Source: Micromonospora sp045209745
Lineage (GTDB): Bacteria; Actinomycetota; Actinomycetes; Mycobacteriales; Micromonosporaceae
DNA: 64,000 nt
Assembly: GCF_045209745.1 (NCBI RefSeq)
Contig: NZ_CP109273.1
Coordinates: 2,356,001 to 2,420,000 of the forward strand
Direction: 5' to 3'
The position numbers and the translations under genes are program-made. The notes beneath the pieces are model-generated. The model did no database searches and was not told the origin of the DNA. It was given only the letters and a program-made list of their open reading frames with translations. Positions 10,158-18,442 of the stretch are shown in pieces. Position 1 is the stretch's first letter, and each line of letters opens with the position of its first letter.

Positions 10158-11483
10158 TTGACGACGCTGTTGCCCCTGGTCGGCTTCGTTGCGCTGACCG
10201 CGGGCAACGCGTTCTTCGTCGCGGCCGAGTTTGCCCTGGTCACGGTCGACCGCGCGGAGATCGACCGGCGGGCCGCCGCGGGCGACCAGGCCGCCCTGAC
10301 GGTACGCACAGCGTTGCGCGAACTCTCCTTCCAGCTCTCCGGGGCGCAGCTCGGCATCACCATCACCGCGCTGCTCACCGGCTACCTGGCCGAGCCGGCC
10401 CTGGCCCGGATCTTCGCCCCGCTGCTGCGCCCGATGGTCGGGGACAGCACCGAGCGGTTCACCCCGTTTTTCGCGTTGGCCCTGGCCACGCTGATCTCCA
10501 TGCTCTTCGGTGAGTTGGTGCCGAAGAACGCGGCGCTGGCCCGGCCCATGCCGGCGGCGCTGGCCACGGCCGGCCCGATGCACACCTTCTCCCGGACGTT
10601 CGGCTGGGTGATCCGGGGATTGAACGGCTCGGCGAACCGGCTGGTCCGGGCGCTCGGCGTGGAGCCGCAGGAGGAGCTGGCCAGTGCCCGTTCGCCGGAG
10701 GAGCTGGGCCTGCTGGCGGCCATCTCGGCCCGGGCCGGCGCGTTGCCGACGGACACCGCGATGCTGCTGCGCCGCACCATCCGGTTCGGCGACAAGCGGG
10801 CCGCTGAGGCGATGACCCCCCGGGTGGACGTGGTCGCGCTGCGCGTCACCGCCACCGTGGCCGAGCTGCTCGAGGCGTCCCGGCGGACCGGGCGAACCCG
10901 CTTTCCGGTGTACGAGGAAACCCTGGACCTGGTGACCGGCGTGGCCGGTGTGCCAGACGCGCTGGGCGTGCCGCTGGCCGACCGGGCGTCGACCATGGTC
11001 GGCTCGGTGGCCCGCGAACCGGTGTACGTACCGGAGAGCCTGAACCTGGACGGCGTGCTGACCGCGTTGAAGGCGGCTGGCGCGGACCTGGCCATCGTGG
11101 TCGACGAGTACGGCGGCACGGACGGGGTCGTGACGATCGAGGACCTCGTCGAGGAGTTGGTCGGGGAGATCGCCGACGAGTTCGACCCGGCGAGCGTGGA
11201 CGACGCCGGTCCGGTCGAGCTGACCGTGCCCGGCGGTGAGCGCACCGTGCTGGTCGACGGGGTGCTGCGCTCCGACGAGTTGGCCGAGCAGACCGGCTTC
11301 CGGCTGCCCGAGGGGCCGTACGAGACGTTGGCCGGGTTCCTGATGGCCCGGCTCGGGCACATCCCGCTGGCCGGCGAGACCGTCGAGGCGGGCGGCTGGG
11401 AGTTCACCGTGGTGGAGGTGGAGCGGCACCGGATCGAGCAGGTCCGGGTGTTGCGCCCGGCGGAGCCGGACGACGATGACTGA
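10158..11483 (+). CDS. CNNM/CorC (hemolysin C) family transporter with CBS domains
   Basis: The 441-residue protein has an N-terminal DUF21/CNNM membrane domain (about 1-175) with GNAFFVAAEFALV and GAQLGITITALLTGYLAEPA. A CBS pair follows (about 200-320, ending IEDLVEELVGEI), then a C-terminal CorC/HlyC domain (about 345-435). The family mediates Mg2+ or other divalent cation efflux. The only reasonable start is TTG 10158, because an in-frame stop lies at 10134. It overlaps the next gene by 8 nt, so the two CNNM proteins are translationally coupled and probably form a heteromer. Confidence 0.92.
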   Translation: MTTLLPLVGFVALTAGNAFFVAAEFALVTVDRAEIDRRAAAGDQAALTVRTALRELSFQLSGAQLGITITALLTGYLAEPALARIFAPLLRPMVGDSTERFTPFFALALATLISMLFGELVPKNAALARPMPAALATAGPMHTFSRTFGWVIRGLNGSANRLVRALGVEPQEELASARSPEELGLLAAISARAGALPTDTAMLLRRTIRFGDKRAAEAMTPRVDVVALRVTATVAELLEASRRTGRTRFPVYEETLDLVTGVAGVPDALGVPLADRASTMVGSVAREPVYVPESLNLDGVLTALKAAGADLAIVVDEYGGTDGVVTIEDLVEELVGEIADEFDPASVDDAGPVELTVPGGERTVLVDGVLRSDELAEQTGFRLPEGPYETLAGFLMARLGHIPLAGETVEAGGWEFTVVEVERHRIEQVRVLRPAEPDDDD

Positions 11484-12477
11484 GTTGCTGGTGACCGTCC
11501 TGCTGCTGCTCGGCAACGGGTTCTTCGTGGGCAGTGAGTTCGCGCTCATCGCGTCCCGCCGGACGGTGATCGAGCCGCTGGCCGCCGGATCGAAGCGTGC
11601 CCGGTGGGCGTTGTCGGCGATGAACCAGATCCCGTTGATGATCGCTGGCGCGCAGCTCGGCATCACGGTCTGTTCGCTGGGTCTGGGCGCGATTGCCGAG
11701 CCGGCGCTGGCCCATCTGCTGGAGCCGCCGTTCCACGCGGCCGGCCTGCCCGATCGGGCGGTGCACCCGGTGGCGTTCGTGCTGGCGCTGGGCGTGGTGG
11801 TCTTTCTGCACACGGTCGTCGGCGAGATGGTGCCGAAGAACATCACGCTGGCCGGTCCGGAGGTCTCCGCGCTCTGGCTCGGCCCGGCGATGCTGGCGTT
11901 CTGTGTGGCCACCAAGCCGCTGCTCATCGCGATGAAGTGGGCGGCCCGCCGGGTGCTCGCACTGTGGCGGATCGAGGCGTCCGAGGCGGTGAAGACGGTG
12001 TTCACCGCCGAGGAGTTGGCCGGGCTTGTCTCCCAGGCGCGTACCGAGGGTCTGCTCGACGAGGAGCAGCACGTTCGGATCACCGGTGCCCTGGCCCTGC
12101 ACACCCGTACGGCGGCGGACGCGCTGCAACCGTGGTCGACGGTGGTGACGGTGGCCGAGGACGTCTCGCCGGCGTCGCTGGAGGTGTTGGCGACCCGTAC
12201 CGGCCGGTCCCGGTTTCCGGTGGTGCAGCGGTCGACCCGTCGGGTGCTCGGGTTCGTGCACGTCAAGGACGTGCTCGGGTACGCCGGCCCGGGTCGCCGC
12301 GCGCCGGTGCCGGCCCGGGTCTACCGGCCGCTGGCGGTGGTGCCGCCGGAGCGTACGCTTGCCGACCTGCTGCTGGCCATGCGCCGCGAAAGGCGGCACA
12401 TGGTGCTGGTCAGCGACGGCCGACGCCCTCTCGGTGTGGTCACACTCGATGACGTATTGACTGCAATCGTTGGGTGA
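11476..12477 (+). CDS. CNNM family transporter, short form lacking CorC domain
   Basis: The 333-residue protein is a second DUF21/CNNM membrane domain (GNGFFVGSEFALIASRR, GAQLGITVCSLGLGAIAEPA, GEMVPKNITLAG) followed by a CBS pair ending LDDVLTAIVG. It stops where the CorC/HlyC domain of its upstream partner would begin. It starts at ATG 11476, 8 nt inside the preceding gene. Paired long and short CNNM genes are common in actinobacteria. The pair probably acts together in divalent cation transport, with the CBS domains sensing nucleotide; this is inference. Confidence 0.92.
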   Translation: MTELLVTVLLLLGNGFFVGSEFALIASRRTVIEPLAAGSKRARWALSAMNQIPLMIAGAQLGITVCSLGLGAIAEPALAHLLEPPFHAAGLPDRAVHPVAFVLALGVVVFLHTVVGEMVPKNITLAGPEVSALWLGPAMLAFCVATKPLLIAMKWAARRVLALWRIEASEAVKTVFTAEELAGLVSQARTEGLLDEEQHVRITGALALHTRTAADALQPWSTVVTVAEDVSPASLEVLATRTGRSRFPVVQRSTRRVLGFVHVKDVLGYAGPGRRAPVPARVYRPLAVVPPERTLADLLLAMRRERRHMVLVSDGRRPLGVVTLDDVLTAIVG

Positions 12478-12536
12478 TGGACCAATACCCTTGGTGTGCA
12501 GGCAGTTGCACGACAGTGATGGTTGCTCTGCTCACC

Positions 12537-12565
12537 TTGATTACCGCCCCGAGCTTCCCTAATGT
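12537..12565 (+). promoter_or_regulatory. Predicted promoter of the first NlpC/P60 gene
   Basis: A TTGATT box (12537-12542) and a TAATGT box (12560-12565) are separated by 17 nt. The expected transcription start, about 12571-12573, coincides with the first base of the inverted repeat described next. Confidence 0.55.
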
Positions 12566-12570
12566 GAGGC

Positions 12571-12632
12571 ACCGACCGCTGTGGGTCGTCTGCCTCGGCC
12601 CTTCCCGCACGCGAGGCGCCCGGCGGTCGGTT
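12571..12632 (+). promoter_or_regulatory. Structured 5' leader upstream of NlpC/P60 gene
   Basis: ACCGACCGC (12571-12579) pairs perfectly with GCGGTCGGT (12623-12631). It encloses a second stem, GCCTCG (12592-12597) with CGAGGC (12612-12617). The closing stem ends 4 nt before the AAAGGAG ribosome site (12635-12641). It does not match the ydaO motif found before the paralogous gene. A regulatory role is inferred only from structure and position. Confidence 0.5.
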
Positions 12633-12650
12633 GCAAAGGAGTCGGTGCCG

Positions 12651-13658
12651 GTGGCAACCATGCCCCCTCATCGTCACGACCTGAAATCGTCTGCTCGGTC
12701 GGGTGGGCTGCGCCGCGTCGCTCATCGTCTACTCGTCCTGGTCGCCGCCGCGACGGTCGGTGCCGGTCTGCTGGCCGCGCCGGCACACGCCGAACCCACG
12801 GTGGACGAGATCGAGGCGCAGATCGACAAGAAGTGGGAGCAGTTGGAGCCCACCATCGAGCAGTACAACAAGGTCCGGGCGCAGTTGAAGGTCAACCGGA
12901 AGAAGTCGACGGACCTGCAGAAAAAGATCGAGCCGCTGGCGCTGCAGAGCGAACTGGCGCTCAACCGGGTCGGCGACCTCGCCTCCCGCTACTACATCTC
13001 GGGTCCCTCGCACGACATCGGCGCACTGCTCGTCAGCGCCAAGCCGGACACGCTCACCGAGCAGCTCACCGTCCTCGACCGCCTGGCCGCGCAGGAGCGC
13101 AAGGAGGTCGCGGGCATCCTGGCCGTGCGGGACAAGTACGACGGCGAGAAGCAGAAGCTGGACGCGCTGATCGTCACCCAGACCAAGCAGCAGAACGAGC
13201 TGGCGGCCAAGAAGAAGCAGATCGACGTCGAGATCAAGCAGCTCGAGGCGTCAATGCCCAAGACCTCGGTCGTGACCGCGGACTGCCCGACCATCAACGG
13301 AGTGGTGAGCGCGGCCGCCCGTACCGCGATCAGGACCGCCTGCGGGAAGGTCGGCAAGCCGTACGTCTGGGGCGCCACCGGCCCGAACTCGTTCGACTGC
13401 TCGGGGCTGACCCAGTACGCCTACAAGGCGGCCGGCATCAGCCTCACCCACCACACGGGTGACCAGTGGAACGAGGGTAAGGCCGTCTCACGAGCCGACG
13501 CCCGCCCCGGTGACCTGGTCTTCTTCTTCTCCGGCCTGAGTCATGTCGGGCTGTATCTGGGCAACAACCAGATGGTGCACGCCCCCCGGGCCGGCAAACC
13601 GGTGCAGGTGTCCAGCATCAACACCATGCCGGTCGCCGGGTTCCGCAGACCCGGCTGA
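12651..13658 (+). CDS. Secreted NlpC/P60 peptidoglycan endopeptidase
   Basis: The protein is about 335 residues, with a Sec signal peptide ending near AHAEP and a long coiled coil (IDKKWEQLEPTIEQYNKVRAQLK onward). The C-terminal NlpC/P60 domain has catalytic Cys in NSFDCSGLT, His in LSHVGLYLG and a third polar residue in MVHAPR. The family cleaves D-Glu to diaminopimelate or similar stem-peptide bonds; the coiled coil resembles RipA-type hydrolases. GTG 12651 is chosen because AAAGGAG lies 9 nt upstream; in-frame sequence before it has no coding character. It is paralogous to the gene at 16081. Confidence 0.94.
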   Translation: MATMPPHRHDLKSSARSGGLRRVAHRLLVLVAAATVGAGLLAAPAHAEPTVDEIEAQIDKKWEQLEPTIEQYNKVRAQLKVNRKKSTDLQKKIEPLALQSELALNRVGDLASRYYISGPSHDIGALLVSAKPDTLTEQLTVLDRLAAQERKEVAGILAVRDKYDGEKQKLDALIVTQTKQQNELAAKKKQIDVEIKQLEASMPKTSVVTADCPTINGVVSAAARTAIRTACGKVGKPYVWGATGPNSFDCSGLTQYAYKAAGISLTHHTGDQWNEGKAVSRADARPGDLVFFFSGLSHVGLYLGNNQMVHAPRAGKPVQVSSINTMPVAGFRRPG

Positions 13659-13672
13659 TCCCCACAGGCACG

Positions 13673-13708
13673 ACGACGGCCCCCGGTCACCCGACCGGGG
13701 GCCGTCGT
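13673..13708. terminator. Bidirectional terminator between convergent genes
   Basis: A 15-bp perfect GC-rich stem (13673-13687 with 13694-13708) and a 6-nt loop lie 14 nt after the NlpC/P60 stop and 6 nt from the amidase stop on the other strand. Confidence 0.85.
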
Positions 13709-13714
13709 GGTCGC

Positions 13715-15697
13715 TCAGCGGGGTGCGCCCACCGGGGACGGCAGCAACTGCACGTCGGCCAGGTCGACGTACATGATGCGGTGGCCGAACTGGATCTGCG
13801 CGTACCGGTTCTTGCCGCGGATCACCGTCCAGTCGCCGGGGGAGGAGCCGTCGAACGTGCTGGCCCGGTAGTACTCACCGGCCAGCACCGCGCCGACGGC
13901 GTACCGCTGCCCGGCAGCAAGGGTGTACTGCAGCGGCGAGATCGCCTGGTAGGGCACCCCGGCCGGGTAGGCCGTCTGCTCCGGGTACGCCCGTCCGTAC
14001 ACCGGGATCGTGGCCCGTCCGGGCTTCGGGGTGGCCACCATGCCGACGGTCCAACTGGCGGTCGGCGCGGACGCCGGGTTGTGGAACCACGCCCGTTGCC
14101 CGAGGTACCAGATGGACGTCCAGTCGCCCTGCCGGCCGGCCAGCGCGTACGTCTGGCCGGCGGAGGCCCGGGCGCCGTGATCCGACACCTCCATGGTGTT
14201 CGGGGTGCCGTCAGGGCGCAGCGCGATGTCGTTCACCAGTGGCGCGTCCGAGGATGGCGCGGTGTGCAGCACCACCGACGAGGATCCGCGCGGCGTGCAC
14301 GGCACGGCAGGGGTGACGCATCCGGTGAACGCCGGCTGGTTGGTGGCGTGGTTCGGGTCGATTCGGACCAACCCGGTGGCCGGGGTGCCGGTGTCCAGTC
14401 GCGGCGCGTGCAGCAGGTCGAAGTAGTGCGTCCAGTCCCAGTACGGTCCCGGGTCCCAGTGCATTCCGCGTACGGTCGATGCGACGGTGCCGGGCACGTT
14501 GTCGTGGCCGATGATGTGTTGGCGGTCCAGGGGGATGCCCAGCCGCAGCGCGAGGTGTCGGACCAGCTTCGCCGACGTCCGGTACATCGCCTCGGTGTAC
14601 CAGGTGCCCTGCGCGGCAAAGCCCTCGTGTTCCAGCCCGATCGACTTGGCGTTGACGTACCAGTTTCCGGCGTGCCAGCCGACGTCCTTGGTTTTCACGT
14701 GCTGGGCGATGTGCCCGTCCACCGAGCGCAGCGAGTAGTGCCAGCTCACGTAGGTCGGGTCCTGGACGAGTTTCAGGGTGGTCGCCCAGCTTGCCTCGGT
14801 GTCATGGATGGCGATGTACTCGATCTTCTGCCGTGCGGGCCGGTCGGAGAGGTCGTGGTTGCCGTAGTCCCCGTCGCCGAACGCCTCGTAGGGCGCGGGG
14901 ATCCACTCACAGGAGATGGTGCGGGGGCACTCCAGCCCGTCCGGGCGGGCCAGGCGGCGCAGGCCCAGTCGGTCCAGCCAGGAACGCTCCGGCTGTACCG
15001 CGCGGGCCGGCAGCGTGATCCGCTGGCCGTCGTCGGTCACCCGGGACTCGCCGGCGCTGATCGTGGTGAAGACCTCGTCGGCGAAGGCCGCTGCGGCATC
15101 GGCGCTGTCCGCACCGGCGTAGCGGGCCACCGCGCCGTACCAGGCAGCCGGGTCGGTGCCGGCGCCAACCGGCGCGCCCAGCTCCCGTTGGTACGCGGCG
15201 AGCAGTGCCGCCCCGCCCCGGATGTTGACGCTCGCGTCGGTGCGCAGCGCCTCGGGTGCCGCGCCGGTCAGCGCTGCGGCGGTGTCCACGGTCTGCAACG
15301 CGGCGGTGGGCGGCGCGGGGTCTTCGGCCTGCCGAGGAGCGGGCGCCAGCGCGGGTCGGGAGTCGTCGCCACGCGGGTCCTCGGCGCCGGTGTCGTGGTG
15401 GCCGCGCCCAGGCAGGGCGACCACGTGGCGGGCGTCGGTCAGGTGCATCGGGCCGTAGCCGCCGCTGGTGCTCGGTGTGCCGGCGTTGCTGTCCCAGCGG
15501 GACTCCAGGTAGGAGACGCCGAGCAGCACGCCGGTCGGCACGCCGTACTCCGCTGCCGCCGCGGCGTACTGCTGCTGGCGGTCGGCGGTGGGTGCGGCGG
15601 CGGCAGCGCCGGCGGGTAGCGGTACCGCGGTCGCTGCGGCGACCACGGCGGCGGTGAGCAGTGCGCGCCGCCGGAGCGACAGGGTTGGATGGTGCAT
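13715..15697 (-). CDS. Secreted N-acetylmuramoyl-L-alanine amidase (Amidase_2 / PGRP-like)
   Basis: The protein is about 660 residues. It starts with a twin-arginine-like signal (LSLRRRALLTAAVVAAATAV), followed by a region with a lysozyme/SLT-like EYGVPTGVLLGVSYLESRW motif. The Zn-dependent amidase_2 core has IAIHDTEA, SWHYSLRSVDG, VGWHAGNWYVN, SIGLEHEG and GHDNVPGT. A C-terminal SH3-like region follows. It would remove stem peptides from MurNAc. ATG 15697 is preferred because AGGGGG lies just upstream; a longer frame to 15763 overlaps the predicted promoter. It lies between two NlpC/P60 endopeptidases. Confidence 0.92.
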   Translation of the reverse strand: MHHPTLSLRRRALLTAAVVAAATAVPLPAGAAAAAPTADRQQQYAAAAAEYGVPTGVLLGVSYLESRWDSNAGTPSTSGGYGPMHLTDARHVVALPGRGHHDTGAEDPRGDDSRPALAPAPRQAEDPAPPTAALQTVDTAAALTGAAPEALRTDASVNIRGGAALLAAYQRELGAPVGAGTDPAAWYGAVARYAGADSADAAAAFADEVFTTISAGESRVTDDGQRITLPARAVQPERSWLDRLGLRRLARPDGLECPRTISCEWIPAPYEAFGDGDYGNHDLSDRPARQKIEYIAIHDTEASWATTLKLVQDPTYVSWHYSLRSVDGHIAQHVKTKDVGWHAGNWYVNAKSIGLEHEGFAAQGTWYTEAMYRTSAKLVRHLALRLGIPLDRQHIIGHDNVPGTVASTVRGMHWDPGPYWDWTHYFDLLHAPRLDTGTPATGLVRIDPNHATNQPAFTGCVTPAVPCTPRGSSSVVLHTAPSSDAPLVNDIALRPDGTPNTMEVSDHGARASAGQTYALAGRQGDWTSIWYLGQRAWFHNPASAPTASWTVGMVATPKPGRATIPVYGRAYPEQTAYPAGVPYQAISPLQYTLAAGQRYAVGAVLAGEYYRASTFDGSSPGDWTVIRGKNRYAQIQFGHRIMYVDLADVQLLPSPVGAPR

Positions 15698-15721
15698 CGA
15701 ACCCCCTAAATTCCACGGGAT

Positions 15722-15763
15722 GAAGGTGAGGTCACCTTCGCGCCGCCCGGGAGCCTGCGTCAA
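15722..15763 (-). promoter_or_regulatory. Predicted amidase promoter with overlapping palindromic operator
   Basis: On the minus strand, TTGACG (15758-15763) is followed after 18 nt by GAAGGT (15734-15739), a weak -10 box. That box is one half of the perfect palindrome GAAGGTGA-gg-TCACCTTC (15722-15739). A repressor site over the -10 element is a reasonable inference; no regulator is identified. Confidence 0.45.
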
Positions 15764-15855
15764 TACCTTTCTATCTGTCGACGCGTCAGGAAAGAAATCT
15801 TCGCGTACGGTCCGTCACCCTCCCTGATCGGTACGGAGTGTCACGGCCGCACGGG

Positions 15856-15885
15856 TTGCGGATCGGTAACAGGCGTCTCTACTCT
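15856..15885 (+). promoter_or_regulatory. Predicted promoter for the riboswitch-controlled gene
   Basis: TTGCGG (15856-15861) and TACTCT (15880-15885) are spaced 18 nt apart. Transcription would start near 15891, giving a leader of about 190 nt that contains the whole riboswitch. Confidence 0.45.
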
Positions 15886-15911
15886 GGTCATTCGTCGGCC
15901 CGATATCAGTT

Positions 15912-16060
15912 CCGCCCAGCCCGGGCGGTAACGGACCGACACCGCCGAGTCGTTTCCGAGCGAACCGGGGACCCAGGTCCCTCGGGGTGAATCCGCAGCC
16001 ACTGCGGTAGGGCGCCGACTTCCCGCCCGAACCCGTCAGCTAACCCGGTAGGCGGTCAGG
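15912..16060 (+). promoter_or_regulatory. ydaO/yuaA-type c-di-AMP riboswitch
   Basis: The conserved ydaO blocks occur in order: CCGGGGACCCAGG (from about 15965), GGGGTGAATCC, TGCGGTAGGG, CCCGAACCCGTCAGCTAACC and GTAGGCGG (to about 16056). This class binds cyclic di-AMP. In actinobacteria it usually precedes genes for cell-wall hydrolases and turns them off when the ligand is high, which fits the NlpC/P60 gene 20 nt downstream. The 5' boundary is approximate. The window has no recognised c-di-AMP cyclase. Confidence 0.93.
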
Positions 16061-16080
16061 AAGAAGGAGTACGGAACCCG

Positions 16081-17121
16081 GTGGCACTCCATGCCCCGCG
16101 GCCGTCGTCCGAGCGGCCGGCAGCAGCCGGCCCGACGTCGATCGCGCCGCGCTCACGCTGGTCCCGCTTCACCACCGCTCTCGCCGCGCTGGCCGGCGTC
16201 GCCGTCGTCCTGACGGGCAGCGCCACGGCGGCCCACGCCGATCCGTCCGTCGCCGAGATCGAGCGCCAGATCGACGCCGACTGGAACAAACTCGAACCGA
16301 TCATCGAACGGCACAACGCCACCCGGACCGACCTCGCCGCCAAGCGCAAGCAGGCGGACGCGCTGGCCGCCCGGATCGGCCCGCTGGAGCGCCAGGTCGA
16401 CGCTGCGATGAACAAGGTCAGCGCGCTGGCCGTGCGCGCGTACAAGGGCGAGAACGTCTCGACCGTCAACGCGGTGCTGGGCAGTCGATCGCCCAGCGAG
16501 GTGGTTGGCCAGCTCGAGATGCTCGACCGGTTCGCGCACAACCAGCAGCAGGACGTGCGGCAGGTGGCCGACCTCCGCGATGAGCTGGCGAAGCAGAAGG
16601 CGCCGCTGGACGAGATGGTGGCCCAGCTGACCCGTACCGAGGCCCAGTTGGCGGCGAAGAAGAAGCAGATCAACGAGGAGATCGACCGGCTGCAGAAGCT
16701 GCGCATCAAGGTGTACGGCAACGGTGGCGGCGGTTCGCTGCGCCCGGCGCCCTGCCCCGGCAGCTATCCCGGTGGCGCTGCGGGCACGGCGGTCAAGTTC
16801 GCCTGCGCGCAGATCGGCAAGCCCTACGTCTGGGGTGCCGAGGGCCCGAACTCGTACGACTGCTCCGGGCTGATGCTGGCCGCCTGGGCGAAGGCCGGTG
16901 TGTCGCTGCCGCACAACGCCGCCGCGCAGAGCCGCGCCACCAAGAACGTCAGCAAGGCCGACCTGCGCCCCGGCGACCTGGTCTTCTACTACAGCGACAT
17001 CCACCACGTCGGCATGTACGTCGGCGGTGGCTGGGTGGTGCACGCCTCGCAGGCCGGTCAACCGGTCAAGATGAAGAAGGTCGACGACGGCCCGATCCAC
17101 AGCTACGGCCGCCCAGGCTGA
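16081..17121 (+). CDS. Secreted NlpC/P60 endopeptidase under c-di-AMP riboswitch control
   Basis: The 346-residue protein has a signal peptide (cleavage near AHADPSV), a coiled-coil region (about 55-215, rich in Lys/Gln/Glu), and a C-terminal NlpC/P60 domain. That domain has catalytic Cys in NSYDCSGLML and His in IHHVGMYVGGGWVVHA. It is a paralogue of the gene at 12651: same layout, the shared motif KPYVWGA-GPNS-DCSGL, but a different leader. The start is GTG 16081, with GAAGGAG about 11 nt upstream. It probably cleaves peptidoglycan stem peptides during growth or resuscitation. Confidence 0.95.
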   Translation: MALHAPRPSSERPAAAGPTSIAPRSRWSRFTTALAALAGVAVVLTGSATAAHADPSVAEIERQIDADWNKLEPIIERHNATRTDLAAKRKQADALAARIGPLERQVDAAMNKVSALAVRAYKGENVSTVNAVLGSRSPSEVVGQLEMLDRFAHNQQQDVRQVADLRDELAKQKAPLDEMVAQLTRTEAQLAAKKKQINEEIDRLQKLRIKVYGNGGGGSLRPAPCPGSYPGGAAGTAVKFACAQIGKPYVWGAEGPNSYDCSGLMLAAWAKAGVSLPHNAAAQSRATKNVSKADLRPGDLVFYYSDIHHVGMYVGGGWVVHASQAGQPVKMKKVDDGPIHSYGRPG

Positions 17122-17135
17122 TCAGGGGTGACCGA

Positions 17136-17167
17136 AGGGCCCGTCGCGATTCGTCGCGGCGGGCCCT
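17136..17167. terminator. Terminator between NlpC/P60 gene and dcd
   Basis: AGGGCCCG (17136-17143) pairs with CGGGCCCT (17160-17167), with an inner CGCGA/TCGCG stem. It sits 14 nt after the stop and between convergent genes. Confidence 0.75.
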
Positions 17168-17189
17168 CGTCGTCTGGCTGTCGTACCGC

Positions 17190-17768
17190 TCAGCGGGTGG
17201 GCCAGGTGCGCCAGTGCTGCCAGGCGCGGCTCGGCGTCGGCCCCCGCTGGCCCTGGTAGCGCGAGCCGTAGACCACCGAGCCGTACGGGTGCTCGGCCGG
17301 CGAGGAGAGCCGGAAGATGCAGAGCTGCCCGATCTTCATGCCTGGCCAGAGGGTGATCGGCAGGTTCGCCACGTTCGAGAGCTCCAGCGTCACGTGACCG
17401 GAGAAGCCCGGGTCGATGAAGCCGGCGGTGGAGTGCGTGAGCAGCCCGAGCCGACCCAGCGAGCTCTTCCCTTCGAGCCGGCCGGCGAGCTGGTCGCCCA
17501 GCGAGATGACCTCCAGTGTCGAGGCGAGCACGAACTCCCCGGGGTGCAGCACGAACGGCTCACCGTCGGGCACCTCGACCACGGAGGTCAGGTCGTCCTG
17601 CTGCATGGCCGGGTCGATGTGTGTGTAAAGGTGGTTGTTGAACACCCGGAACAGCCGGTCGAGTCGCACGTCGATGCTGGACGGTTGGACCAGGGTGGGC
17701 TCGAACGGCTCCAGGCCCAGCGTGCCGGCCTTGATCTCGGAGACCAGGTCGCGGTCGGAGAGCAGCAT
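17190..17768 (-). CDS. dcd: dCTP deaminase
   Basis: The 192-residue protein starts MLLSDRD and carries the family motifs PSSIDVRL, LHPGEFVLAST, EGKSSLGRLGL and TAGFIDPGFSGHVTLELSN, including the catalytic Glu in TLEL. It converts dCTP to dUTP; the mycobacterial homologue also hydrolyses dUTP to dUMP, so this enzyme may be bifunctional. ATG 17768 is taken as the start; the longer frame upstream is a shadow of the divergent gene. A TATGGT box ends 6 nt before the ATG, suggesting a leaderless transcript. dcd next to a tRNA-Gly is conserved in actinobacteria. Confidence 0.96.
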   Translation of the reverse strand: MLLSDRDLVSEIKAGTLGLEPFEPTLVQPSSIDVRLDRLFRVFNNHLYTHIDPAMQQDDLTSVVEVPDGEPFVLHPGEFVLASTLEVISLGDQLAGRLEGKSSLGRLGLLTHSTAGFIDPGFSGHVTLELSNVANLPITLWPGMKIGQLCIFRLSSPAEHPYGSVVYGSRYQGQRGPTPSRAWQHWRTWPTR

Positions 17769-17855
17769 CGGACAACCATAGCGGCGGTGCCCAAAGCCGT
17801 CGGATTCGGTGCCGGTGACCAGCGCGTCGAGCTCGCTGCTCGTACAGTTGTTCGA

Positions 17856-17861
17856 TAGAAT
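17856..17861 (+). promoter_or_regulatory. -10 box for leaderless transcript of PNPOx-like gene
   Basis: TAGAAT lies 6 nt before the ATG at 17868, so transcription would start at or next to the A of the start codon. Confidence 0.45.
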
Positions 17862-17867
17862 GCTCGC

Positions 17868-18425
17868 ATGGCTTCCTGGTCCGAATTCGCCGCCGACGAG
17901 CCCCGACTCGCCGACGGGATCCGCGTTCTCCTCCAGCAGTACGGGCCGGGCTTCGGCTACCTGGCCACGGTCCGCGCCGACGGCGGGCCCCGAGTCCATC
18001 CGGTCTCCCCGGTCATCACCGACGAGGGTCTGTTCTGCTTCATCATCGACTCCCCGAAGCGCCGTGACCTCGAACGCGACGGCCGTTACGCGCTGCACTC
18101 GTTCCCTCCGGAGGAGAGCGACGACGAGGCGTACGTGGCGGGGCGCGCCCGTCCGGTGACCGATCCGGCGCGGGTCGCCCGGTTGGCGCAGGGCGCCCGG
18201 GCAGAGCCGCAGGCCGACTGGCGGCTGTTCGAGTTCACCGTCGACGTGGCGATGCTGACCCGCCGCGAGCAGCCCACCGCGGGCATTCCGGGTCTCGCGC
18301 CGGGTCGGCCGGCCGTGCGGGTCTGGCTCGACCCGCACGCCCCGTCGGCGGCGGCCGCGCCGCTCGCCGTACCGCAGGCACGCCCGACCATTCTCAGTCG
18401 TGACATCCAGTACACGGCCGCCTGA
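17868..18425 (+). CDS. Pyridoxamine 5'-phosphate oxidase-like (FMN-binding split barrel) protein
   Basis: The 185-residue protein has the split-barrel pattern GFGYLATVRADGGPRVHPVSPVI followed by LFCFIIDSPKRRDLERDGRYALHSF. Members bind FMN, F420 or heme; the cofactor cannot be assigned. It is divergent from dcd across 99 nt. I see no ribosome site, and the -10 box abuts the ATG. Confidence 0.85.
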   Translation: MASWSEFAADEPRLADGIRVLLQQYGPGFGYLATVRADGGPRVHPVSPVITDEGLFCFIIDSPKRRDLERDGRYALHSFPPEESDDEAYVAGRARPVTDPARVARLAQGARAEPQADWRLFEFTVDVAMLTRREQPTAGIPGLAPGRPAVRVWLDPHAPSAAAAPLAVPQARPTILSRDIQYTAA

Positions 18426-18442
18426 CCACGGCCCAACGACGC

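Noticed and set aside
17190..18338. Extended dcd frame to 382 residues
   Set aside because: The extra N-terminus runs antisense to the PNPOx-like gene; dCTP deaminase begins at the MLLSDRD start.
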